Of a DNA stretch of 64,000 nucleotides, positions 37,988 through 46,143 are shown in pieces. The notes beneath the pieces are model-generated. The model was not told where the DNA came from. It was given only the letters and a program-made list of their open reading frames with translations, and ran no database searches. The stretch's first letter is position 1, and every line of letters begins with the position of its first letter. Both the position numbers and the translations under genes were made by a program. Source of the stretch: Idiomarina sp. (GTDB lineage Bacteria > Pseudomonadota > Gammaproteobacteria > Enterobacterales > Alteromonadaceae); the NCBI GenBank assembly GCA_020831965.1, contig JAFIFP010000008.1, positions 62,001 through 126,000 on the forward strand, given 5' to 3'.

Positions 37988-38953
37988 TTAGTCTAAGTTC
38001 TGAGCGGCAAGCCACTCGTCATTGAATAGTTTGGACAAGTACCGACAGCCGGTGTCACAGGCCAGCGTTACCACGCGTTTCGGCGTGGTTTGCTCTCGGC
38101 AGTAGCGCAGCGCCGCAGCGATCAATGTGCCGCTCGACGAACCGACCATAATGCCCTCTTTGAGCAACACTTCGCGCGCTACTGCAAAGCTCTCTTTATC
38201 GGAAATGGAGTAGGCTTGACCTGCCAATGCGATCTCACAGATCACCGGAATAAAGTCTTCGCCAATCCCTTCGACACGCCAGCTTCCCGCTTCAACTTCT
38301 TTGCCTTCATTAATCAGTGGCGCCAAAATAGACCCATCAGGATCGGCCAGCACCAAATCGATATCTGACTTCTGCTCACGTAAATAACGACCCACGCCGG
38401 TGAGCGTTCCACCTGAGCCAACACCACAAACGAAAGCGTCGAGCTTCGCGTCCATCTGTTGCCAAATTTCAGGGCCAGTGGTTTCGTAATGAGCCTGCAC
38501 ATTCGCTGGGTTCTCAAACTGATTGATGTAGAACGCGCCACGCTCAGAGGCCAAACGTAAAGCAAGATCTTGGTAGTACTCAGGATGCCCTTTTTGTACG
38601 TCTGACCGGGTCTCGATCACTTCGGCACCCAGCGCACGCAAGTTATAAAGTTTTTCACGTGACATTTTGTCTGGCAGCACAATAATCAGCTTGTAGCCTT
38701 TTTGCGCGGCAACCAATGCAAGACCCAAACCCGTGTTGCCTGCAGTGGCTTCAATTAACGTGTCGCCTGGCTTGATTTTGCCGTAACGCTCCGCCGCTGC
38801 GATCATCGACACTGCAATACGGTCTTTAATGGATGCGCCTGGATTCTGAATTTCCAGCTTGAGATACAGTTCACACGGACCTGTATCCATATTATTTACC
38901 CGTAGCATGGGGGTATTGCCGATCATTTCCAGCGCATTTTGAAATACGTTCAT
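37988..38953 (-). CDS. Cystathionine beta-synthase / cysteine synthase family protein
   Basis: Fold-type II PLP enzyme of 321 residues. It has MIGNTPMLRV, the cofactor lysine in GASIKDRIA, EATAGNTGLGLALV, GVGSGGTLTGVG and GSSSGTLIAAA. The EGIGEDFIP segment favours cystathionine beta-synthase over CysK. There are no C-terminal CBS domains. The start at 38953 follows GAAGG. With the lyase downstream it would convert homocysteine plus serine to cystathionine, and the lyase would make cysteine from that. Confidence 0.87.
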   Translation of the reverse strand: MNVFQNALEMIGNTPMLRVNNMDTGPCELYLKLEIQNPGASIKDRIAVSMIAAAERYGKIKPGDTLIEATAGNTGLGLALVAAQKGYKLIIVLPDKMSREKLYNLRALGAEVIETRSDVQKGHPEYYQDLALRLASERGAFYINQFENPANVQAHYETTGPEIWQQMDAKLDAFVCGVGSGGTLTGVGRYLREQKSDIDLVLADPDGSILAPLINEGKEVEAGSWRVEGIGEDFIPVICEIALAGQAYSISDKESFAVAREVLLKEGIMVGSSSGTLIAAALRYCREQTTPKRVVTLACDTGCRYLSKLFNDEWLAAQNLD

Positions 38954-39151
38954 GAAGTTACCTTCTTCGCTAAAGGCACAATCGCTGCGACCAAATCGCA
39001 GGAGTGCCACGGTCATTTTGCCGCCTATGATACTAGAGCGGGCACTGCCAATCCATGCCAGTAAGCTCTAAGATAGATCCATCGACTTTTGTCGCGGCTC
39101 ATTTCTGGTTAGAATGGTTGTTTACTATGAAGTCGCAACTGAGGATCACGC

Positions 39152-39763
39152 ATGAAACGTATCGCATTACTTGGAATGGGCGCGCTATCCGTTGCCGTAT
39201 TGGCAGCTTGTACCCCTGCCGATGAAGATCCCCGAGATGCCTTTTTTAACGCCCTCGCCGCACATTGTGGAAATTCTTATGAAGGAGCAGTGAGCATTGG
39301 CGATCCAGCGCTAGACGACGAGTGGATTAACAGCCGTATCGTGATTGAAGTGAAAGAGTGCCATGAGAATCGTATTCGTGTGCCACTGCACGTAGGCGAC
39401 GATCACTCGCGGACTTGGGTCTTCATTCGCACCGCTACTGGCCTAACTCTGAAGCATGACCACAGGTTAGAAGATGGCAGCCATGACCCTGTTACTTGGT
39501 ATGGCGGGTCGACTTTCAATCCGGGTACTGCGGTGTCCCAATCCTTCCCAGCCGACGATTTCAGCCGTATTTTGTTCGCTGAGCATGGTTTAACTGCGTC
39601 TATCGACAACACCTGGATTGTGAAATTCCCAGACAGCAACACGCTGCGCTACCGCCTTGTCCGTGACGACCGCGAATTCCAAGTGGACGTGGATCTGAGC
39701 ACACCAGTGGAAACACCACCAGCGCCTTGGGGCTGGGAAGACGACTATCAATATCAATTCTAA
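39152..39763 (+). CDS. Uncharacterised lipoprotein
   Basis: A 203-residue protein with a lipoprotein signal (MKRIALLGMGALSVAVLAAC, lipobox LAAC). The mature part has a conserved-looking pattern CHENRIRVPLHVGDDHSRTW and TWYGGSTFNPGTAVSQSFP. It ends in an acidic aromatic tail (WGWEDDYQYQF). I recognise no named domain. It has its own terminator and is divergent from the transsulfuration genes, so it is a single-gene unit. Confidence 0.75.
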   Translation: MKRIALLGMGALSVAVLAACTPADEDPRDAFFNALAAHCGNSYEGAVSIGDPALDDEWINSRIVIEVKECHENRIRVPLHVGDDHSRTWVFIRTATGLTLKHDHRLEDGSHDPVTWYGGSTFNPGTAVSQSFPADDFSRILFAEHGLTASIDNTWIVKFPDSNTLRYRLVRDDREFQVDVDLSTPVETPPAPWGWEDDYQYQF

Positions 39764-39791
39764 TTGACGGCGTGTGTTTCTTGATATGAAG

Positions 39792-39817
39792 AAGGGCGAA
39801 TGATTTCGCCCTTTTTT
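39792..39817 (+). terminator. Rho-independent terminator after the lipoprotein gene
   Basis: 9-bp stem AAGGGCGAA/TTCGCCCTT (39792-39800 with 39805-39813), loop TGAT, then a T-run. Confidence 0.88.
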
Positions 39818-39841
39818 GTACGCCAATGTAGCTATACTGCC

Positions 39842-40453
39842 TTACATTTCTGGACGTGGTGACTCGCCGCGCAGGCACTGGCGATGCAGGCTGTCGAGGT
39901 CGAGTGTAACTTCGTGCAAGGTGCGGCCTTCGTTCGTGTATTCCACGAGTAACATGTCATTCTCTGGCGTCAGGCGCACGTCGTCGCCTCCCATAAAACG
40001 GTCCACTTGAATCACACGCTGATATAGTGCCGAACGGTCACAGCTCATCACCACCAGTAACCATGGTGCTTCCGCATAACCAGACTCGGTTTTAATGGCC
40101 CGCACCTCAAAGCGGTCGCCTTCGTAGGTGGCGACTTCCGTTTGCTGCCCCAAGCTGTACATATACAGACTGAAACCAACAAACAAAGTGACGAGCGCGA
40201 CCCAAATCCACAAACCAATGCGCAAAATGGGCCATTGATCCCAGTCTTTTGCACCGCGCCAGAAGCAGAAAAAACCAACGGCAGCAGACACTAAAAACAT
40301 GATCGCAATCATGCTCTCAAATTGCATTTGCTGTTCGGTCCAGCGCCAGAAAAACAATTTGTCGCTTGGGGTCAATACCGCGTCAAACCAAATCGGTACT
40401 GTTAATGTCAGTGCGGCCAATCCCAACCAAACTAAGCGTTGCTGTATAGGCAT
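39842..40453 (-). CDS. Uncharacterised three-helix membrane protein
   Basis: A 203-residue protein with three hydrophobic segments (about residues 8-25, 47-65 and 78-100) and a soluble C-terminal domain of about 100 residues with two cysteines (SCDRSAL and RQCLRG). No family is recognised. It lies 70 bp downstream of yifB on the same strand. Confidence 0.68.
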   Translation of the reverse strand: MPIQQRLVWLGLAALTLTVPIWFDAVLTPSDKLFFWRWTEQQMQFESMIAIMFLVSAAVGFFCFWRGAKDWDQWPILRIGLWIWVALVTLFVGFSLYMYSLGQQTEVATYEGDRFEVRAIKTESGYAEAPWLLVVMSCDRSALYQRVIQVDRFMGGDDVRLTPENDMLLVEYTNEGRTLHEVTLDLDSLHRQCLRGESPRPEM

Positions 40454-40523
40454 GAAACAGGTTCCTTTCGCTTCTCGAAAAATAAGCTAAAGGCTAACAT
40501 AGATAAGCCCTGTGGGCGAACGC

Positions 40524-42059
40524 CTAAAGCTCTCGCAGCCGATTCAGAAGGGTATCCAATGCCCGGTAACTCATGGCCTCTCCCAAGTGTGGCCGTTCTA
40601 TACGTTCGGCGCATTCGAGGTCCGCTATGGTTCGCGCGACTCGAAGCGTTCGATGATAGGCTCGATGAGAAAGCTGCAACTTCTCCATCGCCGTCACGAG
40701 AAAGTCATGGTCTTCCTCTTTAAGCGTGCAAAGCTCGCCTAATGCCGTAACTGGAATATCGCGATTTAAACAACCTTGGCGAGCCCACTGCAGATCTCGT
40801 ATGGTCGCAACGCGTTCCGCTAAGGCGTCGGTGCGATCTTCAGGATTTACTTTACGCAAGTTGACTCGCCTCAACGCGTCCGGTTGCCGTGGCACTTCCA
40901 CCTGTAAATCAATGCGGTCAAGGAACGGGCCAGACAATCTTCCTAAGTAATTGAGGATTTGATCGGGCGTTGAACGGGCGGAACTCAAGTCACCATCGAA
41001 CTGCCCACAGGGCGACGGATTGAGCGCACAAACCAACTGAAATCGCGCGGGGTACATGGCGGTTTGACGCGCTCGACTAATCTGCACGTGTCCTGATTCC
41101 AAAGGCTCGCGAAGTGAGTCGAGTACGGATCTTGGCATTTCCGTCAGTTCGTCAAGAAATAGGATTCCCCGATGCGCGAGAGTAATCTCTCCGGGACGGG
41201 GGATTGAAGAACCGCCTCCCACCAAAGCCGCCGCCGAGCAGCTATGATGCGGAGCCCGGAACGGACGTTGCCGCCACTGGGCTAAATCGAAGCGTTGGCC
41301 GGAGAGCGAGTGTATGGCTGCCACTTCTAGCGCTTCATCTTGGCAAAGCGGTGGCATTAAACCGGCAAGACGACGCGCCAGCATGGTTTTACCTGTGCCT
41401 GGCGGCCCTACAAACAAGACATGGTGACCGGCGGCGGCAGCAATCAGTAGCGCGCGTTTCGCCAATGATTGACCCTGTACTTCCGCAATATCCCCATGAT
41501 ACTGCGTATGAATAGCCAATTCCGCGGGTTCCACAAAGCCTTGGACTTCTTGATGCTCTAGATGCGCCACTGCCGCTTTTAGGTCAGTCACCGGTATTGC
41601 GCAGCGTTCTCGTAACAGCGACGCTTCTGCACTATTGTCAGGTGGGATCATGGCGAACCGGCCCGCGTTTTGTGCTGCCATCAGTGAAGGCAACGCGCCA
41701 GCAATGGGGCGTATGCGGCCATCAAGCGCCAGCTCGCCATAGCACTCGAAGGTATCGAGTAACTTTGTCGACAGCTGTCCTTGGGCCGCCAACAAGCCAA
41801 GCGCAATAGCCAAATCAAAGCGTGCACCCTGTTTGGGTAACTCCGCTGGCGACAAATTTACGGTAATACGCGCCACTGGGAACTCTAAACCAGAGTTAAT
41901 GAGCGCCGTGCGTACTCGGTCTTTCGCTTCCCGCACTGTGGTTTCGGGCATACCAATGATCTGAAAGGCTGGCATCCCTTTCGCAAGGTTCACTTCCACT
42001 TTGACTTCCGGCGCTTCAATACCCACCTGCGCGCGCGTAAACACCACCGCAAACCCCAT
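40524..42059 (-). CDS. YifB/ComM family Mg-chelatase-like AAA+ ATPase
   Basis: The 511-residue protein has an N-terminal Lon-protease-like domain (KGMPAFQIIGMPE; ARITVNLSPAELPKQG). The AAA+ core has Walker A GPPGTGKTMLARR, Walker B LFLDELTEM and the Mg-chelatase C-terminal region. ComM helicases promote branch migration during natural transformation. With comF in the same window this hints at competence, but no uptake genes are present. Confidence 0.92.
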   Translation of the reverse strand: MGFAVVFTRAQVGIEAPEVKVEVNLAKGMPAFQIIGMPETTVREAKDRVRTALINSGLEFPVARITVNLSPAELPKQGARFDLAIALGLLAAQGQLSTKLLDTFECYGELALDGRIRPIAGALPSLMAAQNAGRFAMIPPDNSAEASLLRERCAIPVTDLKAAVAHLEHQEVQGFVEPAELAIHTQYHGDIAEVQGQSLAKRALLIAAAAGHHVLFVGPPGTGKTMLARRLAGLMPPLCQDEALEVAAIHSLSGQRFDLAQWRQRPFRAPHHSCSAAALVGGGSSIPRPGEITLAHRGILFLDELTEMPRSVLDSLREPLESGHVQISRARQTAMYPARFQLVCALNPSPCGQFDGDLSSARSTPDQILNYLGRLSGPFLDRIDLQVEVPRQPDALRRVNLRKVNPEDRTDALAERVATIRDLQWARQGCLNRDIPVTALGELCTLKEEDHDFLVTAMEKLQLSHRAYHRTLRVARTIADLECAERIERPHLGEAMSYRALDTLLNRLREL

Positions 42060-42182
42060 TCACTCACCCTTGTTGTGCCACCATGCACAAAACCTAGCGC
42101 AAGAAAATGCGGGTGCGAGCAAATACCGATGAATTCAGCAATTGACCTGTGGGTTCAGAAATTTTCTACTCATCCCGAATTG

Positions 42183-42225
42183 CGTGAGGTACCGCACATA
42201 CCTTGATACGGAGGTTCTTTATACT
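42183..42225 (+). promoter_or_regulatory. Palindromic activator site and -10 box, site A (39-aa gene)
   Basis: CGTGAG-GTAC-CGCACA (42183-42198), then 21 nt, then TATACT (42220-42225). There is no TTGACA-like -35 element. The palindrome centre falls at -41.5 if the -10 box spans -12 to -7. Confidence 0.6.
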
Positions 42226-42280
42226 CCTAGCAAGCGTCACAATTAAGTGGCGCTTACCAAAAACCCTAGGAGATAACGTT

Positions 42281-42400
42281 ATGGATACTCAAAAAAATCA
42301 AGGTGCTAACGCGCCAAGCAAGCCAGGTCAGCAACAACAGACTAAACCTGGTCAATCAGACCAGAAGAAGCCTATGCAGGTTCCTGGTAAAAAAGCGTAA
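42281..42400 (+). CDS. 39-residue Gln/Lys/Pro-rich protein
   Basis: The ATG at 42281 follows CTAGGAG. The product (MDTQKNQGANAPSKPGQQQQ, ending QVPGKKA) is hydrophilic, free of hydrophobic clusters and presumably disordered. The repeated KPGQ and KKP units resemble small stress-induced hydrophilins. A strong terminator 16 bp after the stop and a dedicated promoter support a real gene. An in-frame start at 42203 would lie between the activator site and the -10 box and is rejected. Confidence 0.7.
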   Translation: MDTQKNQGANAPSKPGQQQQTKPGQSDQKKPMQVPGKKA

Positions 42401-42416
42401 TTCATCACGCGGAATC

Positions 42417-42449
42417 GAACTCAGCAGCTCTTGCTGAGTTCTTTTTTTT
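42417..42449 (+). terminator. Rho-independent terminator after the 39-aa gene
   Basis: 10-bp perfect stem GAACTCAGCA/TGCTGAGTTC with loop GCTCT and eight T. Confidence 0.93.
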
Positions 42450-42587
42450 GCGCATTCCGCCGCTAACAACCTGCTTAGTTCTCACACGCTAACTCTTCTT
42501 TCTTTATTCCAGCTTCAATCCAAAAAAAACGGTAGAGGCTTGCACCCCTACCGCAAAAATCATCATGCAACTAGTGCATGTGAGCGC

Positions 42588-43433
42588 TTACTTACTACCA
42601 CCAAACTTCGGTGCAGCACGGAGCGCGTCCCGGGTTACATCAGCACGTATCTCTTGGTTATCAGCGGTGCCTGTGCGAGTCACATTGCCCCAACCGATAG
42701 CAACATCCTTTTGCCCCATCCCCAAGAATCCGCCAACACCGACCATAATCGCCACGACTTGACCATTTGCGTCGATGAGGAGATCGTCTACCGACCCAAC
42801 ATTTTCGTTATCACGGCTATTCACTTTCGCGCCGATCAAACTATTCGTGTGATAACCATGCGCCGGAACTCCAGCAATATGGCCACGGTGAGTATTGCGA
42901 GACTGGTCCGGTGTGCTCCGTGGATTGCCTGCAGTACTCGCTTGTGTGCGTTTGGAAAACTCGGGCGCTGAATTCAGGTCGGCGCGGGATACATCAACAC
43001 GCAGCTCTGGCTTATCAGCGGTTCCTGAGCGTGTCAGGTTGCCCCAGCCAATAGCAACATCTTTTTGGCCAACACCTAAGAAGCCACCCACGCTGACAAT
43101 AATGGCCACAACTTTGCCATGCTCATCAAGAATCAGGTCATCTACTGAGCCGATATCTTCATTGCTGCGGGTACGTACTTTAGTACCAATGAGCTTGCTC
43201 GCATGGGTACCATTCAATGGTACTGCGTCAACATAGCCCCGGTGTTGCTCGCGAGACTGCGCACGTTGATCACGAGTGGCTGCGTTTTTGGTCGCGGCCT
43301 GGCCAAGTTGATAGCCCACTTCTGAAGAACTTGCAGACTGGTCTACCGAGTATTGCGCTAATACTGAGCCTGCACCGAATGTAAGCACTGGAGTAACCAG
43401 AGCGTAAAAAGCTAATGAATGTAACTTTTTCAT
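42588..43433 (-). CDS. Exported protein with two PRC-barrel domains
   Basis: A 281-residue protein with a signal peptide (ALVTPVLTFGAGSVLAQ). It then carries two near-identical PRC-barrel units, about 85-165 and 195-280. They share SNEDIGSVDDLILDEHGKVV versus DNENVGSVDDLLIDANGQVV, GGFLG, GQKDVAIGWGN and TRxGTAD. This is clearly an internal duplication. PRC barrels bind partner proteins or RNA; exported ones are often stress-induced and without known function. It has its own promoter with site F, far upstream. It is related to the cytosolic PRC protein at 45676. Confidence 0.88.
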   Translation of the reverse strand: MKKLHSLAFYALVTPVLTFGAGSVLAQYSVDQSASSSEVGYQLGQAATKNAATRDQRAQSREQHRGYVDAVPLNGTHASKLIGTKVRTRSNEDIGSVDDLILDEHGKVVAIIVSVGGFLGVGQKDVAIGWGNLTRSGTADKPELRVDVSRADLNSAPEFSKRTQASTAGNPRSTPDQSRNTHRGHIAGVPAHGYHTNSLIGAKVNSRDNENVGSVDDLLIDANGQVVAIMVGVGGFLGMGQKDVAIGWGNVTRTGTADNQEIRADVTRDALRAAPKFGGSK

Positions 43434-43570
43434 GTGAATCTCCTTTGCGTCGGCTTCCTATCAGGCACTGGATCGCCGACATAACTGCTTCATCACAGCT
43501 TTCCTCCCGCAGTAAAATTACCGAGAAGGGTCTGAATTACCACAAGTTCCGGAATTCAGGATGAAGTTTC

Positions 43571-43613
43571 AAATTACACTCAGATTAGGGTAGGGTCGCT
43601 TCGCTAGCGCACC
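43571..43613 (-). promoter_or_regulatory. Palindromic activator site and -10 box, site F (two-barrel PRC gene)
   Basis: On the minus strand: GGTGCG-CTAG-CGAAGC (43613-43598), 21 nt, then TAATTT (43576-43571). This is the weakest of the six sites: the right half matches 3 of 6. The leader to the ATG would be about 130 nt. Confidence 0.4.
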
Positions 43614-43692
43614 TAGCTAATGCCCCCAAGTGACAAGAAAGTGTAAAGCGCAAACGAGTGAATAAGGCTGCGATTTAGGATGAAACAAGACT

Positions 43693-44445
43693 TTAGGGTG
43701 CACCTTGCTCTGTGAGTAACTGGCGTGCCGAATCGGGTGTCAGTTTGCCCAGCAACCGCTGATATTCGTCAATACCATCTTGGTAACACTCACAGCTCAT
43801 ATGCTCTAACGCCTTGCGGTCGGTAATAGTTATTTTGCCGCGGTTGTAGCGAATCAGGTGATTCTTCTGCATCGCACCTGCCGCCACTGACACGCCACTG
43901 CGGCGAACGCCCAACATATCTGCTAAGAACTGATGGGTAAGAAAAAACTCATGACTATGGGCACGGTCTTGGCTCATGAGTAACCAACGTGCCAATCTTT
44001 GCTCGAGCTCATGAAAGTGTGCGCATGCGGCACTTTGTGATAATTGTTCAATCAGAATAAACAGGTAATGTTTGAGTACATGTCGAAGCTGCGGACATTG
44101 CTCAAGCACATGCTGTAATTCATCTACTTTGATACACAACGCTGTGCCCTTTCCTTGCACAACCGCTTGCATGGGAGCATTGGCAACATCCAGCACCAAG
44201 GTCACGCCCAGCATGCCCTCATTGCCTATAACGCTCATTTCCAATGGCTTATGACCCGAGAGTTTGGTGACGAGCGAGATAAAGCCACTCATCGGGAAAT
44301 AGAGGAACTGATAGGGCTGGTTGTATTCGCAAAGAACATCACCGAATTGCAGTTGCACCACCTCACAATGACTCACGAGCAACTGTCGCTCGCGGGCAGG
44401 AAGTAGTTCAACCAAATGGTTCGTAATTGCTGTATTTTCTAACAT
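43693..44445 (-). CDS. Crp/Fnr family transcriptional regulator 1
   Basis: About 250 residues from the chosen ATG at 44445. The N-terminal cupin-like effector domain (about 20-130: FGDVLCEYNQPYQFLYFP, GNEGMLGV) is followed by a dimer helix. The C-terminal winged helix-turn-helix is LADMLGVRRSGVSVAAG, as in Crp. The phosphate-cassette residues of cAMP-binding Crp are not evident and there are no Fnr cysteines, so the signal is unknown. It is paralogous to the gene at 44590 and carries an activator site in its own promoter. Confidence 0.88.
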   Translation of the reverse strand: MLENTAITNHLVELLPARERQLLVSHCEVVQLQFGDVLCEYNQPYQFLYFPMSGFISLVTKLSGHKPLEMSVIGNEGMLGVTLVLDVANAPMQAVVQGKGTALCIKVDELQHVLEQCPQLRHVLKHYLFILIEQLSQSAACAHFHELEQRLARWLLMSQDRAHSHEFFLTHQFLADMLGVRRSGVSVAAGAMQKNHLIRYNRGKITITDRKALEHMSCECYQDGIDEYQRLLGKLTPDSARQLLTEQGAP

Positions 44446-44519
44446 AGACACGGGAATGACCTTCAGCACAGGCTATGCCAGCATGGCGCAAGACGGGTGC
44501 TCAGCAGCCTTGAATCTGA

Positions 44520-44562
44520 AGTATACGGAAAAGGGATGCATAGCTATGTGCGCTATAACACG
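44520..44562 (-). promoter_or_regulatory. Palindromic activator site and -10 box, site D (Crp/Fnr gene 1)
   Basis: On the minus strand: CGTGTT-ATAG-CGCACA (44562-44547), 21 nt, then TATACT (44525-44520). The right half is perfect. This suggests auto- or cross-activation of the regulator. Confidence 0.6.
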
Positions 44563-44589
44563 CATCCCCCAAAGGCTTACAAGGTCGCA

Positions 44590-45366
44590 CTAGGTTTTAT
44601 GAGGACAGTATGGAAGCAAGCGGTCTGTCTCTGCTTTCACCACGCTATAACATTCGCAGCAAATACTCTCTAGCTTTGGTCGGTCGGTCACTACAATATG
44701 GCCACGACTGTAATCAATGACCTGTTTTGTATGCAGACGTCCCGCCGCTTCCGTCACCCCTTCACGACGAACACCCAACATATTTGCAATAAGCTCTTGA
44801 GTCATCACAAGGTGATTGTCGTTCAGGCGATCCAGCGACAACAGCAACCAGCGACAAAGCTGTTGCTCGATACTGTGATGCCGATTGCAAACGGCAGTTT
44901 GAGCCATTTGCGTAATAAGCGCCTGAGCATAACGGAGCGTCAAATCCATCAGCTCTCCGTGGCGATTAAATTCAGCTTTCATCCGCAAGCCCAATATACG
45001 GTAGGCGTAGCCTGCGCTTTGCACGATCCCGCGACTAATGGTGCTTTCTCCGCCCATCAAGAGGGACATCCCCACGAAACCATCATTACCAACGACCGCA
45101 ATTTCAGCCTGCGAACCGTTCTCGGTAACGTATAACAAAGAGACAATGCAATTGGTGGGGAAGTACACATAGCGCATGACTTCACCCGCGTCATAAAGCA
45201 CTGTCCCCAAAGGTAACTCAACGAGTTCCATATGTTCGAACAGCCGTTGCTGGATAGTTACGGGCAAATGATTAAGGAAATGGTTTCCCGTAGGTTGCTG
45301 GGAGCTTTGGTCAGAACTTTTGTCAGAGCTCTTGTCAGAACTATGAAACTTTGAAACTAAGGGCAT
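44590..45366 (-). CDS. Crp/Fnr family transcriptional regulator 2
   Basis: A 258-residue paralogue of the neighbouring regulator. A Ser/Asp/Lys tetrapeptide repeat near the N-terminus (SSDK, SSDK, SSDQ) is encoded by three 12-bp tandem units. The effector domain (PLGTVLYDAGEVMRYVYFP, GNDGFVGMSLLMGG) and helix-turn-helix IANMLGVRREGVTEAAG follow. No cAMP or iron-sulfur ligands are obvious. The recognition helix RRxGV is shared with the paralogue, so both may read the same operator. The ATG at 45366 is preferred to an upstream TTG. Confidence 0.88.
   Translation of the reverse strand: MPLVSKFHSSDKSSDKSSDQSSQQPTGNHFLNHLPVTIQQRLFEHMELVELPLGTVLYDAGEVMRYVYFPTNCIVSLLYVTENGSQAEIAVVGNDGFVGMSLLMGGESTISRGIVQSAGYAYRILGLRMKAEFNRHGELMDLTLRYAQALITQMAQTAVCNRHHSIEQQLCRWLLLSLDRLNDNHLVMTQELIANMLGVRREGVTEAAGRLHTKQVIDYSRGHIVVTDRPKLESICCECYSVVKAETDRLLPYCPHKT
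45305..45340. repeat. Three tandem 12-bp units in Crp/Fnr gene 2
   Basis: Units 45305-45316, 45317-45328 and 45329-45340 share the core TTGTCAGA (TTGGTCAGA in the first unit) and encode the SSDK-type tetrapeptide repeat. The length is a multiple of three, so copy-number change would keep the frame. Confidence 0.7.
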
Positions 45367-45400
45367 GGCGAGATCCAAAGATGTTGGTTCGTGAGTTAAA

Positions 45401-45442
45401 AGTATAACGAAGACCTTGGATTAGACTGTACGGTATCGCACA
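45401..45442 (-). promoter_or_regulatory. Palindromic activator site and -10 box, site B (Crp/Fnr gene 2)
   Basis: On the minus strand: TGTGCG-ATAC-CGTACA (45442-45427), 20 nt, then TATACT (45406-45401). This is the most symmetrical copy (11 of 12 arm positions), with the centre at -40.5. The 309-bp gap 45367-45675 holds this site for the minus gene and site E for the plus gene, and nothing else I can see. Confidence 0.62.
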
Positions 45443-45571
45443 TAGCGCCTATTTGAAGGCTTTGCCGAAATCAATATCATCGTGCGACTTTCCTAAAAAC
45501 AGTAGGCTGCAAGCCTAAAAACCCATTGAACCTCCGCCTAGAGCTCTACCCTCTTTGAGGAATCTTTACAG

Positions 45572-45614
45572 AGTGTGCTAGCGCACCGAGTCACCGATTT
45601 GCCTGAGATATGCT
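45572..45614 (+). promoter_or_regulatory. Palindromic activator site and -10 box, site E (single-barrel PRC gene)
   Basis: AGTGTG-CTAG-CGCACC (45572-45587), 21 nt, then TATGCT (45609-45614). It shares the 11-mer GCTAGCGCACC with site F. Confidence 0.5.
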
Positions 45615-45675
45615 GTCATTCAAACTTGCGTCAACACCCCCGTTCGACGGCAAGTCCTTTCTCTAGGAGCTAATA

Positions 45676-46089
45676 ATGAACTATACAACACGCGATACGA
45701 TGGGCATCTACAAAGACAACTTAAGTGGTCCAGGACCACATCTGATGGGCGCAGAGACTTTAGTTGGTAATGACGTGTTCAATCATAAAGAAGAAAGCCT
45801 CGGGGACATCAAAGAAATCATGCTTGATGTCACCAATGGCAAGGTGAGTTATACCGTCCTCTCATTCGGCTCATTTCTAGGCATGGGAGAAAAGTTATTC
45901 GCTGTGCCATGGGGTGCACTCACTCTCGACACGAATAAAAAGCGATTCGTCTTGAATGTAGAAAAAGACAGCTTAAAAGATGCTCCGGGTTTCGATAAGA
46001 AAAACTGGCCGAATATGGCCGACAAGAGCTGGAGCAAAGATGTTGATACCTACTATGCCGCAAGAAAGCCTGGCCCTCGAGTAAGTTAA
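45676..46089 (+). CDS. Single PRC-barrel domain protein
   Basis: A 137-residue soluble protein without a signal peptide. The PRC barrel spans about 20-105: MGAETLVGNDVFNHKEESLG, IKEIMLDVTNGKVSY, FGSFLGMGEKLFAVPWGAL and LNVEKDSLKDAPGF. A short tail (WPNMADKSWSKDVDTYYA) resembles that of stress-induced PRC proteins found near CsbD and DUF5670 genes. TAGGAG precedes the ATG. A terminator follows. Confidence 0.88.
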   Translation: MNYTTRDTMGIYKDNLSGPGPHLMGAETLVGNDVFNHKEESLGDIKEIMLDVTNGKVSYTVLSFGSFLGMGEKLFAVPWGALTLDTNKKRFVLNVEKDSLKDAPGFDKKNWPNMADKSWSKDVDTYYAARKPGPRVS

Positions 46090-46109
46090 CAAAGCCGAGT
46101 GTTAGCGTT

Positions 46110-46135
46110 AAACCCGCTCAAGTGAGCGGGTTTTT
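46110..46135 (+). terminator. Rho-independent terminator after the PRC gene
   Basis: Stem AAACCCGCT/AGCGGGTTT with a small AT-containing loop, followed by five T. Confidence 0.85.
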
Positions 46136-46143
46136 ACTTCTTG

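Noticed and set aside
42540-42971. 143-aa plus-strand frame over the two-barrel PRC gene
   Set aside because: Antisense shadow; no ribosome site, and the minus-strand protein has a signal peptide and clear domains.
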